A stretch of DNA of 64,000 nt. Source: Rallus limicola (lineage: Eukaryota > Chordata > Aves > Gruiformes > Rallidae). The notes under the pieces are model-generated. The model was not told where the DNA came from. It did no database searches and worked only from the letters and a program-made list of their open reading frames with translations. The stretch lies in assembly GCA_022605955.1 (NCBI GenBank), contig JAKCOZ010000001.1:100348211-100412210 (forward strand). Reading direction: 5' to 3'. Each line of letters begins with the position of its first letter. Within the stretch, counting starts at the first letter, position 1. Shown one piece after another: positions 35,369 through 47,600 of the stretch. A program made the position numbers and the translations under genes.

Positions 35369-36182
35369 TTAAGCAGTTGACAGACAGAGGAGGCCGGGAA
35401 GGCTGGGGGAGGAGTAAGTGCCCAGCTACCCAGGCAGGAGATGCCCCTGCAGCCCGAACAGAAGCACATGGAGTAGCCAGAGGAAGGGACCCATGGAGCA
35501 GGCAGAGACCCGACCTGCCCGGTGGAGAGGCTCCATGCTGGATGGAGCTGGTGGAGACATAGAGATGCCGTGACTTACGTTGGGATGAGCCCCTGTCAGC
35601 ACAAGCGACCTACAGAGATGAGTTGAACAGGTTTGCTGGAGGAGGCATCATAGCCCCGTGGAGGACTGGGACTGAGAGACACTGTGATTTGTTGCTGCCA
35701 GCCATAGCAGAGATGAAGCCCGGTGGGAAGAGATTTGCCTTGGAGAAAGTTCATGGAGGACTGGCTCTTGTGGGTGAGATCCTACGGTGCAGCAGGGGGA
35801 GGCTGTGTGGAATGGATGCCCCCATCCCGGCTGAGAAGGAAACCATCTTGCAAGGGACTGACCAAAGGCCCCAACTCCTAGTCCCTGCCCCCCTGTCCTG
35901 TGCTGCGAGCAGGAGAGGGGAAGAAGGGAGCAAAATCATGGCTGAAAGGGAAGTCTGCTTTAGAATGGAGGGGTGGGGGGAAGGTGTTACTGAGACCCCC
36001 ATTTCCCCAGTTCCTGCCCCTCCTGGGCTGCGACCGGGAGGGAAGAAGGGAGCAAACTTCTAACGCCTGCTAAAGTGGGAGTGGTGGGGGAAAAGTGTTT
36101 GCCTGGTTTGCATTTATTTCAAGATTGTTGGTTACACTCCTGACTCTGGTTCTTTTTCACTGTTTTCTCTTTAGTGTAGTGT

Positions 36183-36188
36183 AATAAA
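36183..36188 (+). terminator. Polyadenylation signal (AATAAA) of the solo LTR
   Basis: AATAAA about 165 bp before the LTR 3' end, followed by a T-rich stretch and a TGTGTTGAGTCTGTTTTG downstream element. Together with the TATA position this implies an unusually long R region of roughly 800 bp. Confidence 0.55.
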
Positions 36189-36352
36189 TTAGATAACTTT
36201 CTCTTCAGCACTCTGTGTTGAGTCTGTTTTGCCCGCATCATTAACGAGTTTGTCTCTTGAGCCGCCCAATTATATTATCCCCTGTCCAAGAAGGGGAGTA
36301 ATGGACTGATTTTGGTGGGTGTCTGGCCTTTGGCCAGGGCTCAACCACCACA

Positions 36353-36357
36353 GTACC
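36353..36357. repeat. Target-site duplication, right copy (GTACC)
   Basis: Identical to 35166-35170. Confidence 0.8.
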
Positions 36358-36654
36358 CTGTCTGTTCTGTTTCAATGGATGTGTTAGACCCAAGCTGTTT
36401 GCTCTTACACTATACCTCACACTAACTCCTGAGTATTTTCTTCTTTCCCAGGAGTTAATATGGCATCTTACTGATAAGAAGAAGCTTCCTGGTCCACAGT
36501 TTCCATCAACTCAAACTCTCCTGTTGAGCAGCATAAGTGAAAATCCTTTAGTGACATACATTGAGATCACCAGTTTAGACCTCTTAATTCAGACCATTAA
36601 TAGCTTCCAAACACATCTTTACCCCCCCATTCCTTTCTGGATTTTTTTTTTTGA

Positions 36655-36686
36655 GGGGGGCAGGGGGCTTAGGGGGTGGGTTGGGG
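36655..36686 (+). repeat. G-quadruplex-type G-tract cluster
   Basis: Five G tracts of 6, 5, 5, 3 and 4 bases separated by loops of 2, 4, 1 and 2 bases, far exceeding the usual four-tract G3+ rule. The block follows a T run and lies about 300 bp beyond the solo LTR, outside any recognised repeat. Confidence 0.75.
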
Positions 36687-36864
36687 TTTTCTTGGAGGGT
36701 GTTTGATTTGGTTGGTTAAGTTTTCATTTTCAATTTATAGCAGATTTCACTTACATGATGTATTGCCAAGGGCAGGGAAAAAGAGAGAAGAGGAAGAAAA
36801 GTACTTTCTTGAATCTCTTTTTCCCTCCAGGTAATTAACTGGCCAGACTTGCCCAGCACAGTGG

Positions 36865-36906
36865 ATTTTTTGGGGTTTTTTTTGTGTTTTTTTTTGTTTT
36901 TTTTTA
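36865..36906. repeat. T/G low-complexity tract
   Basis: Long T runs interrupted by GGGG, G and GTG. Confidence 0.85.
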
Positions 36907-37612
36907 AACTCCAGCTTTTTTAGTGACATTATAAGAACAGCTGTGTTGCAAGGAAATCTGTATTTTCAAATAATTTTGCCCCTTTTCCACATTTTTGTCT
37001 TTCACCTACTGAATAGGAAAACAAGATACTTCATAAATAACTATTGTTCAATAATTATAGAGTCATTTTTTTATTAAAAATTACAAACTGTAGACAGATT
37101 CTAAGGCGTCTTATCCATCAGTACACTTGTCACTATTTTCTGTAAGTTTTATCTTCAACTGTCCTTAAAAAGCAAAGTGGTCTGATGATGAGGCTTGGGG
37201 AAATGGAACGACTAGGACTTGATCTTAGAAATGTCCTTGAATTGCTATGTGACTGTAACTAAGTTTATATCACTGCATCTTGCCTCTCTGCTTGTGAAAA
37301 TGAAGATACTGCCTTCTGCAGACCTCCGATTCTGTGATACAACGTGCAAAGTAAAATCCCAGCTGCACAAAGTCTTTATTCATATAACAGACTTTAATCC
37401 TATGACTAAACAACTTGAGGATGTATTCAGAATGCTTCGGCAGCTAACAGCTATGCAGCTCAAAGTGCATATCAGCATTGCCCCCTTTCTCACAGCAATT
37501 CAAATTGTGTTGAAACAGAGGTCTTTTATTTTACCAAGAACTCCAAGCTCAATCTGTCATACTGATACTGCAAAATAGGTGTAAAATTAGGTGTAATACA
37601 GATTCTTAGTAG

Positions 37613-37736
37613 TGGGATAGGATGGTGGTTAGCTAATTAGAACTGTGTAGTTTCTGCAAAGTTTCTTTTATTAGTTGGATAGGATGGTTGTTAGCTAATT
37701 AGAACTGTGTAGTTTATGTGAAGTTGCTTTTATTCT
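37613..37736. repeat. 62-bp tandem duplication
   Basis: Two head-to-tail copies (37613-37674 and 37675-37736) share TTAGCTAATTAGAACTGTGT and flanking sequence, with only a handful of substitutions and no indel. It is a fairly recent local duplication. Confidence 0.9.
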
Positions 37737-40267
37737 CATTAATTAATGAATTGAACTAACGTAAGTTTGTCAATATTCTCTGGTGTAAAAGGAAGACACT
37801 TTTTTGTTCTTAGACTAATATGCTGGTTGGGCAAGGAGAGTAGTCAAGGAGCTGCTAAGCATCATTCCAAAAGCTATCACTTCTGATTCTCTGCTTAGAA
37901 TTACTGTCTGTCTTAGCACCTTAAGGCCCTGATTCAGCTGTAAGTAATGTCAAAGAGAATCTTTTGAAGGACATCAGTAACTGTTTGCAGATTTTAATTA
38001 AACATGGTTAGGCATAGTGTCGGTTTACTCATCCTCTGTTGATACACAGTACCCATAGTCCATTATGCTTTGTGGATTCCTGTTTAGTTTTTGCCCTTTT
38101 AGAAATCTATGATGTTTTATGCATGTTTTAATAGCACTTGTTTAACTTTTAATTTTTTGAATTTCAATACAATTTCTAACTATTTTGGAGTCTCTTTGCC
38201 TTTCTAATTCTTTTTAATTTACTAAACTCCATCTCCTGCAAATTTTCTTGCTAAAATTAGGAAAGCTTTCTTCCCATCTCTACCTAGTCTCTGTACCTTC
38301 AAGGCTCAGTACTGAGAAACTGTTTTTTCTCCCCTTCAGTTTGTGTGCTTAAGAATAAAGAAAGTGCTCGTTGCTGAAGTTATTATACTTTCAAAAGCAA
38401 AGAATGAAATTACTTTAGATAAATGTTTATGTTTATTAGCCTGTTTCAGGATCTTTTATCTCCAGGTAATAATACTATGGCTCCTGGGGAATAATTTTAA
38501 TCAAATTGTTGATATCAGGTTCATATTTATTTGAAAAGAACATTGATTGTCATCTTTTTGTCTGCATTCCTGCTACCTACAATGCCTAGAACACACAATG
38601 AATGATGCAGTTACACAGATACAGAATCTAAACTTCAATACCTACAACTCTTTCTCCAAATAAATTGTTTTTTTTTATTTCCTGGGTATACGTTATGAAG
38701 CCTGTTTTGTACATTCTTTAAGCAGTCATTTTCATTTTGCATTAAAGGTGAGGTACATTTGAAATAACTAGGCTTAGATTTGTTTGAAGTAGTCTTTCAT
38801 CTAGCAGAAAAGCAGTGGCACAGCAAACACAGTATCAAATACTGCAAGGCACTGGCAATTTTTCTTTTAAGGCTTTAGCCTAATACTTTTTATAAGGTGA
38901 ATACCAAAGTCTCTTTTAACTTTAGTGCAAACCGTAATGTCATATTTGATGCTTGACTATAGGAGCAGGTTTCAAGTTGGGAGAGAAGTATATCTAGAAT
39001 GGGGAAAGAAGTAAAGATATTTAGAAGAAACCACATTCTCCTTTGCTGTTGTATTTACCTAGATAAATGAAATCTGTAGAACTTTGAGGAAAATATTAGA
39101 ATTTTTTTTTTTTCTTTGGCACACAAGTCTCCATCAGGTCTGTGAGAGACTGTCTTTAACAGGATGATTTTGGTTCTGTTCTTAAGGGTACCATTTGCAG
39201 TGGAGAGGACCTCAGGGAATCTGTGGGAAATAATCCAATCATTGTAGGATTTTTAGCTGCACTTCATTTTATTTGCCCCCGCCACTCTGAGTACTTGAGC
39301 ACTTATACAGAAAACCAATCTTTACAAGGAAGCCCAATAGAATACTCTGATAACTCCTTAAATACAAGCTGCATAATATTGAGCATTTTGCCTTTTTAGT
39401 ATCCACACAGTATTTTTATGCAATGTTCTATTACACAGATTTTCAGATAGAAATCCTCCCACTAAATGATAGGGCAGTAATTTGCATTAGAGGTCTTCTT
39501 TTGTCTGTTCTGATTAGTAATAACATTTCTCTAGTTAAAAGTGTGGCTTGGCATGACAGTTACATGTTATCAACAATCTTGGGTTTTGCAAGGTCTCAGG
39601 ATGTTGCACCATTCATGCATTTTAAATATCAGTTATGCTAGTATTTTTCATGTGAAAATTCATGTCTCTTTTGAGCAGGTTTCTTTTCTAGCCACGTCAG
39701 TCCTGAAACCCTTTTCTCTGCATAGCAGAGAAGAGAAAGCAAACATTTTACTCAGATTGACTGTGCCTCAAGATCAGAAGAGATGAACGAAAACAGAATT
39801 TTAACACTAAGTTTGTGTCGCTTGGTTTGTTACGATCCCAGTATGAAAAGCACCCAGGCTTTGTGAAGGTTAATTTTAAACATTATTTATCAGAGCTAAC
39901 AAAAATTAGCTGGGATAATCCTATACCCTTTCAGATGCTAGTAGCCCTGAGCTGTGCAACACTGAAAGACCCTCCATTATGGGCACAGCATGTGGCACAG
40001 ATGCGATCCCTGGAAGGGCTTCCCCAGTTTGCTCCTATGAGCTCTTTCTTACAAGGAAAACACCTCTATTCATTTCTTGGGTCCAGCAAAAGAGTGTTCC
40101 CATGGAAAATTGTTGCTGCGGCTCTCAATGGAGGCAATTTACCTGCTGGTATGGAGTGGGAGCTGCATGTAATCTCCTCTCTTAGAAGTACCTGGAGAAG
40201 TTCATCCTGCACCTGAGGGGTCAGACCACAAAGCAGGCTGAAGGCCAGACTGTCTGGCCCGTGTAGT

Positions 40268-40311
40268 GCAGCACAGCACAGCACAACACGGCAGAGCACA
40301 GCACAGCACGG
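40268..40311. repeat. Imperfect (GCACA)n microsatellite
   Basis: GCACA units interrupted by ACACGGCAGA; about eight units or partial units. Confidence 0.85.
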
Positions 40312-43300
40312 GCTTGGATCTGCTCACGTTAGCTGTGCTGTGCATCACTAACTCCTCCATGTGCAGCGGTCTCTCCGTCAGGATCACTACACTCCCGTGC
40401 CCTTGGGCGCTGTGTAGTTCTCCTGCCTGCTGTGCTCTGCTCAAGGTGAGGACAGTGACAAGCCTAGGAAGGGCAAATGGGTGCTTTTAGCAGGATTCTC
40501 TTTGAATTATAAGGGACCAGGATATTGTTTAAAACACCCCTTGTCCTCCCTAGGCTTAGAATTTTTTTTTTCTTTTTTTTCAGACTACAGTTGCAGGAAA
40601 ACAGTGATTAATCCAGCCCAGGTTTCTCTCAAATCATGTTTCTCATTTGGCAGTGCTGCTAAAAACACCTGAGAACCCTCAGCATGAAATCTGTTCTCGT
40701 ATCAGATTTGTCCATCTTTGTTTTTTACAGCTTGTCCTGGTGTACTAATTGCTATGCAAATTGAGAGAGCTTGACATGCTGTGTACTGGCACCAACAAGG
40801 GACTGCATCACACTTAAACTACTAAGAGTTTTCCTTTAGTCACGTAGTGCACTGGCTGTAAGGAGAGAAGCCAATTCTGTCTTAAACCACAGGAATGTGA
40901 CTTAATCTTTTTGACATCTTCTGCATGTCATGGTGAGCTAGGTACTTTTGGGGTAGTTTTGCTAGAAAGCCTCCAGTTAATCTTGTCAGTTTTACCCACA
41001 GAAGCAGCTCCTGTTTGCACAGGCAGAGAGAGCAGAGCAGGAATGTGCTCTGACAGGCCAGGTTCTTCATGGATGTCTCCTGGCTGGCATTTCAGGATAT
41101 CTAAATCTAAACTGACTTTGTTCCTGTTCAAGCAACTTAAAACAAGACACTAAATGTAGCATAGTTTCACTCAGGATTAAGAATATTTGCACAATCTTTT
41201 TAATGCAGGAGAGATTCCTAGCCCAGCACGTTTAGAGCTTTTTGCTTTATTTAAGGTCTGTTGAATAGCAGTTTAAGCTAGTATAATTATTCAGCATAAT
41301 AAACCTTATAAGAAAATATTATTATGGAATGAGCAAGTATTCACCAATTCCAGCTGCCTGTATGAGTCTCTATGCCCCAGATGCTTGGGTGTTACAAGAT
41401 GTCTTCCAGTACACAGCTGCCTCCTCAGGCACTAAGAACAAAAAAATCTAGAAAGAAATAAAAAATAATGCTAAGCAAAGCAATAATTAGATAAGTTTTC
41501 TCCCTGATTTGCAGAGCTATTTGTGTTTTGTTACTGGCCAGATAATGGTCAGGACTGTACTTAGTGTTTTATCTAAAATCTATACCAGTGTGGTGCTCCT
41601 CTAATTAGAATGGCTCTGTGTCTTCTGTATGTGTGTGGGCTGGGTGGCATGTAGTGAATAACATCATCGATGCAAAGCTCCTTAGTAGTCCATTCTGCCA
41701 GTGTGGTTCTCTCTTGCTGTGTTCTATGAGAGAGATGATTAAACAAAGAAGTCATTAGCCAATTCAGAAATGGTGGGCCCATTCTTTTTGTACAGTAGGC
41801 CCACCTGGAACATCTCAGGGGTAATGCCAATAAGTTAACAAAGCACATGGGATGTGGAAATACAAGTTCCTAACCTCAAGAGCTAAAGTGTCATCTAGTT
41901 TCTGTGTTACTATTTGATATTGTAAAGTGTCTAACATAGAGACGTGATATATTGAGCCGATTGTTTCACGTTTCCCTGCCCAGTGTCTAAAGTAGAGCTT
42001 TTCTTAGCAGCTCGGATTTCAAATAGCTTTATTGAGAGTTAACAAACATTAACTCTTGTCTTTGGTATAGTTTATGTGACTTAATTTGGAAAACAGCAAC
42101 AACAAAAAATAAGCCATGTTAGTGTCTTGCATGATCCCAAGCTTGGTGTTGTTTGGTCTCCTTTTTCTTTCTTTGTTTTTTTTTGTATGGGCTGGAAGCA
42201 CTTAAAAAAGTGCCTGGATTGTTAGACTAATAAGTATAAACTACTGTGACTAGGTTTTCTTAACCTGTAATGATAGGTACAGAACACTTCTCATAGTTTT
42301 ATTTTTCTTGTCAAAATAAAATAATTTCTTCTTTCTTCTCCTCCAGTATCTTCTATTGCAGCTGTTCAGTGGTTTGCATTTCTGAATTTATTACCATTTT
42401 TAAGTACCAAAATACTTTAATAGTTTAGAAGTCATACTTTATGGTACAGTAATTAATACTAGCATGTGTTCCTTGTCAGTATTCAATGTGTAGCTTTTTT
42501 GCCTTTTTTAAATAATATTTGATTCACATTCTGGGTTTTCTCTTCTGAATCTGCTCCTGCATGTGATCCTGTAAGCTAAAGGCGGTCAACTGTCATGCAA
42601 CATCATGATAAAATATAGCCCTGGTTCTGGAGAGTGTCTTCATTGTGTGAATGCTTTGGATATGCAGACTTTGGCATTCTTACCTGGTAAGCTGAAAAAT
42701 ATTTAAAATTCCTAAACTTCCCATTTTTATTTAGGTAAAAGTTCTATAACTTCCAGGTGGGAGATTTTATATTGAACTAGGTTAATCAGATTTCATGTGG
42801 ACTGCTGTAACAATATCCTTGTTCAGGTCAGTGAGCCAAGTCAATCCTGAACAGAAGTCATTTCAATAAATATCTTCCAGGGCAATATCTCATATCTGTG
42901 TTAGCATATAAAATCTATTCATGGTGACCATTTCCTACTATGTACAAAAAGGGGCATCTCTATTTCATGAGATTTCCTTAGCTTTAGATATTTTAAGGAA
43001 TGAGAAGTAGCTTCGCAATTGGATGGACAAATACAGATATTCACCATAAAAATGATACAGTTACATCATTTTCAGTCAGTGCTCTTGTGACCGAGTACAT
43101 ACACTAGTGAATACATGAAAGGAAAGTAATAGAGAACGAAAATCACTTTCCAATGTGTCTTTAAATTTTTGTTTTTGAGAGAAGCACTTGACATAGTTAA
43201 AAATTGAAAGATGTTTCAAGCACTTGCAAGCCTGATTTATGTTGAGAATAATTTCTTTCAGAAGAATTATGCTTCTCTTGAAGAGATGAAACATTTCTAA

Positions 43301-44025
43301 ATCTCTTGAAACCAAAGCCTGCTGAAACAGAAAGCAGCACTGCGGTACAGATGAAATATCCCTTATCAAGACAGACCTGCAGTTCCAGCAATAAGGTTTT
43401 GTTTTCACAAGCACAAAAAGTATTTCTTCTGCAAGCAGCATGTGCTGCCTTAACTAAAGAATGTTTGATTTTAACGTATAGGGATAAAAATTTGCTGACA
43501 ATATTTTTTAAGGGAAATGGGAAATCCCCCAAAATACAGTTGCAGAAGCAACAACAGCTAAATAATGGGGTCTAATGGCCTGTTTCATTTTCCAATTGGT
43601 CCTGAATGAACTTCATTAGTCAAATTAACAATTTAAGGCCTGTACACCAGCAGTCTTGATAGTTGAAAGAAAGTGTCAGAGGTGGGAGGAAAAGAAGTGG
43701 GTTAAAGGTATTTCATTCTCATTTTTATTTGCTTTTTTTTCCCTACCTCTTCTTACTGGAGGCTAGTTCTGTGAACTGGGAAAAATGGGATGCTCACGTT
43801 TAAGTCCCCATGATATGGCATGATATATCTTTATTCAAACCTAATGATACATAAGTAACCAGGTCACCGTCCCAGACTTCAGAAGATGTGACATTGATCA
43901 AGCAGACATAACACTTTCTGCCCACCCAATTCTTGCAGAGTGGGAAGTCATTAGAGTCAGGTAATAGTGTTTAATTGCTGAACTCTTAGCAGAAAATAAT
44001 GGAGAAATAACTTCTAAATACTTCA

Positions 44026-44090
44026 CAGATTCACAGAACTGTAATGATTGGAAAGGACCTCCAGAGATCAAGTTCAACCCTCACTGTTTC
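44026..44090 (-). mobile_element. CR1 LINE, 3' tip only
   Basis: CAGATTCACAGAACTGTAAT, then GGAAAGGACCTCCAGAGATC and AAGTTCAACCC, is the reversed CR1 3' terminus with the usual GATTCATAGAAT..GGAAAGGACCT order. Only about 65 bp remain. Confidence 0.8.
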
Positions 44091-44598
44091 CATGCTGTGT
44101 TTACTCTAAGTTACCTTACTGGTGTCTTCTCTTGTTTTGTTCCTTATGTATAAATCTCATTTGTCCAAATATTACTATTTAAGCATTTTTCTTGGAAAGC
44201 AGATAAACTGTTTTTACTCAGTTCGTTGCTAAAGAATGCATTGTTTGTCTACCGCTCCCTGAATCCTTTTCTCTCTTTATTAATGAGAGGAAAGGTTTCT
44301 CATTAGTTCCTTCTATATAACTAGTAGGGGCAGAAAAGAGCAAACTGTTTCAGGAAGAAGAAACTTGCTGTTTGCCAATCCCTGAGAATGAGCACAGCTT
44401 TCATATAATTTTAAGCAATTCTTTGTTGAATATATGCTGAATCCTCATTGTCTTTTGTGGGTCTTTGTCTGTTCAGTATTGTATTCTCATACAGAAATAT
44501 GGAGAGCTCCTCTTAAACAGCAAGTTATTGATCTCATTCTTGTATGCTTTGGAGATTTTTGGAAGTGGTAATACTGAAGTCATTAGGATCATGTGTAA
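44091..44598. other. Unique AT-rich sequence
   Basis: Nothing recognisable. Confidence 0.6.
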
Positions 44599-44662
44599 TG
44601 TTGTCACAGTTTAACCTCAGCCAGCAACTAAGCACTACGAAGCTGCTCACTCACTCTCCTTT
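44599..44662 (-). mobile_element. LTR relic, about 64 bp
   Basis: TGTTGTCACAGTTTAACCTC then AGCCAGCAACTAAGCACTAC and GCTCACTCACTCTCC match the 3' edge of the reversed LTR at 53323 (CAGCCAGTAGCTAAGCACCA and CACTCACTCACTC). The rest of the LTR is absent. Confidence 0.75.
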
Positions 44663-47600
44663 AGAATTATATTCTGTATGCAAAAAAACATCATCCATAC
44701 TTTCTAAAGTATGTTCAGATTAGGCAATTTCAATAACTAAGTGCATATATTTTCATAGCCAGTTATTTAATTTCTTCGTCTGTAAAAAAAAGTTTTAATT
44801 GCAGCTGAAATCTTAACAATACATAAGCAAACCTTTGTCTACGTAACTCTGTGAGAAAATAATGTGCATTTTCCATAGTTTGAGCATAAGGAGCATCAAA
44901 ACACTCTAGCCATATGGAACAGGTAATGCAAAACCTAAACAAAAACTATCAAGTAAGAGACCATAAATTCTTCCTTAAATGTTAACTGTGTTTTATTTTT
45001 CCACCTCTGACTTTACTTATATGTATCAATTATGCATTCTATATTTGTAATGAAGCCATAAGAAAACATGCCTGCAACATACTGAAGGTTTCACCTATTA
45101 CTGTGATTCAAATAACATTTTAAGTATTTAATGACTGTTGTAAAAGAAAGAAATCACACGCTACATATATATATACACACACACATATATATAACTTCTT
45201 ATTCATTCTTATTCGTTCTCATTCTTATTCTACTTTAGAATTGGCATCTGGGAATGACTTTAAGACTGAAAAAGAAATTCTGTTTCTTACTGTGTACATT
45301 TAGAAGATATGAGTCAGCACTATTTCACTTTGCAAGGTTAATTTGCTTTCTTCCTTATGTGCAAGAGTGGGAAGACTTCCTAAGAAGCAAAGCAACACCA
45401 GAAAAATGTAATTATAAACCCACAAATAGTAACATGACAAAATAATACTTTGAGATGTAAACCCCAAATTAATGTAAAAGCAGAAAGACATAGATTTAAA
45501 ATCAATTAACTTCATTTATTTCTTAAATTTTGGCTTACATTACATTTTGTAATTTGAATATTCTATTCATCTTAAAAAAGCTGTCTGCTTGCTTTACACT
45601 GTGTTTAGCAAAATATGTGCTTCTTTTTGTCTGTATTGCTCAAAGGAGCAGCATCTGGTACTAAAACTTGTCCGTTTAAAGTAGGGATTTAATGTTAAAT
45701 AAACAAAAAACTTAAAGCCCATTAATTCACCTGCTTAGTTTATATGAGAGTTAAATGCACTCTAATTGCTCAAGCTAGGTAGGCATGGATACACTATGTA
45801 AAAGTGTACTGTGTAATAGGTACGGTGTAATTGCAAGTGCGGGTGCTCCTCTCTTTTTTATAAATGTATGCCAGAAGAATCTTACTTCTTTTTCCTTTTC
45901 CAGCTAGCTGAAAGGAGGTCTGTAGGATCTGTGAACTGAACAAATTATTTTGCAAGTCAGGTCTTCAGTAACATTCTTAGTCATCTATGTGCTCTGGATG
46001 AATCTTTATTTCTTGACAGATGTATGTCTTATCCGGTTCCTTCTTGCTACTGAGAATCCCTGTCAGAAAACTGATCTGCTGTGAAAAGAATGTGTAAGCA
46101 TTACACTTGGTTATTTCTTTGACACACAGTTCTCTGAGTACTATCACATTCAAGACTATGTCAGAAAAGGCAGAAAAAACTGAATCCCCCACCCCAATAT
46201 ATTAAAAATTTGGGGAATGATGATGATTTACAACCAAAGGTACTGAAGACACAGACTTAAATACAACTTGTGGCCCAAGCTATTGACCTATAAGGTGTTT
46301 TCATGAAAGAATTGTGAAACACAGTGGATCAAGCAAGCTACAGTAAATCAAGAACTGGAGCTTGTTCCTGGTTCTGCTTGTAAGTAACTGCATGCGTTTG
46401 GGCAAAACATAGGCAGCTGGATTTTAAAAAGAAAACTGCTGCTTTTGGGAGGAGCTGTGAGTCCCCAAAAAAATCTGGGAAACCTTACAACTGACTCAAC
46501 TGGAGACCCCAAGTTGGAGTGCTTCCCCATAAACACACACCCCCCTGCACCGACTTCAGACACAAGGACCCTGATGTTTCTTTCCAAACGAAACTTTTCA
46601 TTGGGTTCATACCGTGAAGCAGTGCTGTGCTTGGCTGGGGCTGAAATAAATTTGTTTTCAAAAGTCTTTATCTCCTACGGCACAACTCAGGTAGCACTTA
46701 ACAGCATCACACAAGTGAAGAAGTAGCAGTGATGTGATTTGTCTGTTGATGTTTGGACACTGTTCTTTAGCTTGAAGGAATTACTTAGGAGGTCAGGATT
46801 GCTATGTTAACAGCTACTGGCAGTTCTACAAGAATGCTATAGCATACCTCTCGGTGAGGTTATTTGACTAAATGTATAAGACTAAGGGCAACATTCTTTT
46901 AGGAGCCATTTAGAAGAGCCCTGTTCAGTGTCAAGTAGTTCAATAATGGTCAGTGTTACTTTCATACACACAATTCAGGGGTCTGTCTAAGGGCAGCAGG
47001 GGTGGGTTGTACTTTTTCTCTTTTCCTAACTGGAATGTCAAGGAATGCTTAAAAATTATTTTTAAATTCTACTGAAATTTCATATAATGATATTCAGTCA
47101 TTACTACAGAAGTGGAATTGCTTTCCTTGCATTTAAATTTGCAGTTATAAGTGCAGAAGCATGGCAACAAGATAATGGAATTTCTTAAGACTTTGAAAAG
47201 AAATTAAACTGTCAGCTAAGACATTACAGCAATGATCACCACAGTACTGTAGAAATTAAAAGCACATCATTACTTATGAAAGTGCAGAGTATCACTGCAA
47301 ACCTCAGTTTTTCTTCTTCCAAAATAGATGACAAACAAAATAGTTGATCACCCATTTTTCACATAATCCAGCAAAAATATTGCAGCTATGTGTTTTCGAA
47401 GCCTGTCATAGTATGAGATGCACATAAATTAAAGTAATTGTTACTATTGTAAGTTTTGAAGTCATGGGAACAAGATTGCAGTTACTGGCAGAAATAATGA
47501 AGATTATAAGCATATGTGATTTAAATACAGGGTAATTTTTTTCTAACCTCTTAAGAATTATATCCTCTATGTCTTACAAGGACCCAGAATACAAATCTCT

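Larger units (their letters stand above)
35171..36352 (+). mobile_element. Complete solo ERVL-type LTR, 1182 bp, sense orientation
   Basis: It begins TGTAGCAGTTTCGCATAG and ends GCTCAACCACCACA, with perfect GTACC duplications on both sides. The 3' 300 bp match the reverse complement of the copies at 29376, 26061 and 7822 (ACTCTGTGTTGAGTCTGTTTTG, TCCAAGAAGGGGAGTAATGG, GGTGTCTGGCCTTTGGCCAG). The 5' part matches only patchily (GCCTCTGAGAATCACAT), so it is a sister subfamily with its own U3. It carries an octamer/TATA core at 35355-35368 and an AATAAA at 36183-36188. An internal block is partly duplicated with a 122-bp offset (AAGAAGGGAG at 35921 and 36043). The 146-codon frame at 35623-36063 runs in sense through this region but shows no known protein. 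No proviral interior. Confidence 0.93.
36358..44025. other. Long unique stretch with low-complexity features, no gene seen
   Basis: No gene is recognised. Frames at 37219-37578 (119 codons) and 39815-40216 (133 codons) start at non-ATG codons and show no known domain or flanking splice context. Low-complexity features are listed separately: a G-rich block at 36655-36686, a T-rich tract at 36865-36906, a 62-bp duplication at 37613-37736 and a GCACA-type microsatellite at 40268-40311. Confidence 0.55.

Noticed and set aside
35623..36063. 146-codon open frame
   Set aside because: It lies wholly inside the solo LTR at 35171-36352 and resembles no retroviral or cellular protein; GC-rich composition explains it.
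29376..36352. The two complete solo LTRs as the two ends of one provirus
   Set aside because: They are in opposite orientation, belong to different subfamilies and have different target duplications, with no retroviral genes between them.
37219..37578. 119-codon frame (115 codons from the first ATG)
   Set aside because: No recognisable motif, no context, and a length within what chance gives over 64 kb on six frames.
39815..40216. 133-codon frame
   Set aside because: It begins at a GTG, has no known domain, and shows no splice or transcript context. Chance is the simplest reading, though it is one of the longer non-repeat frames.
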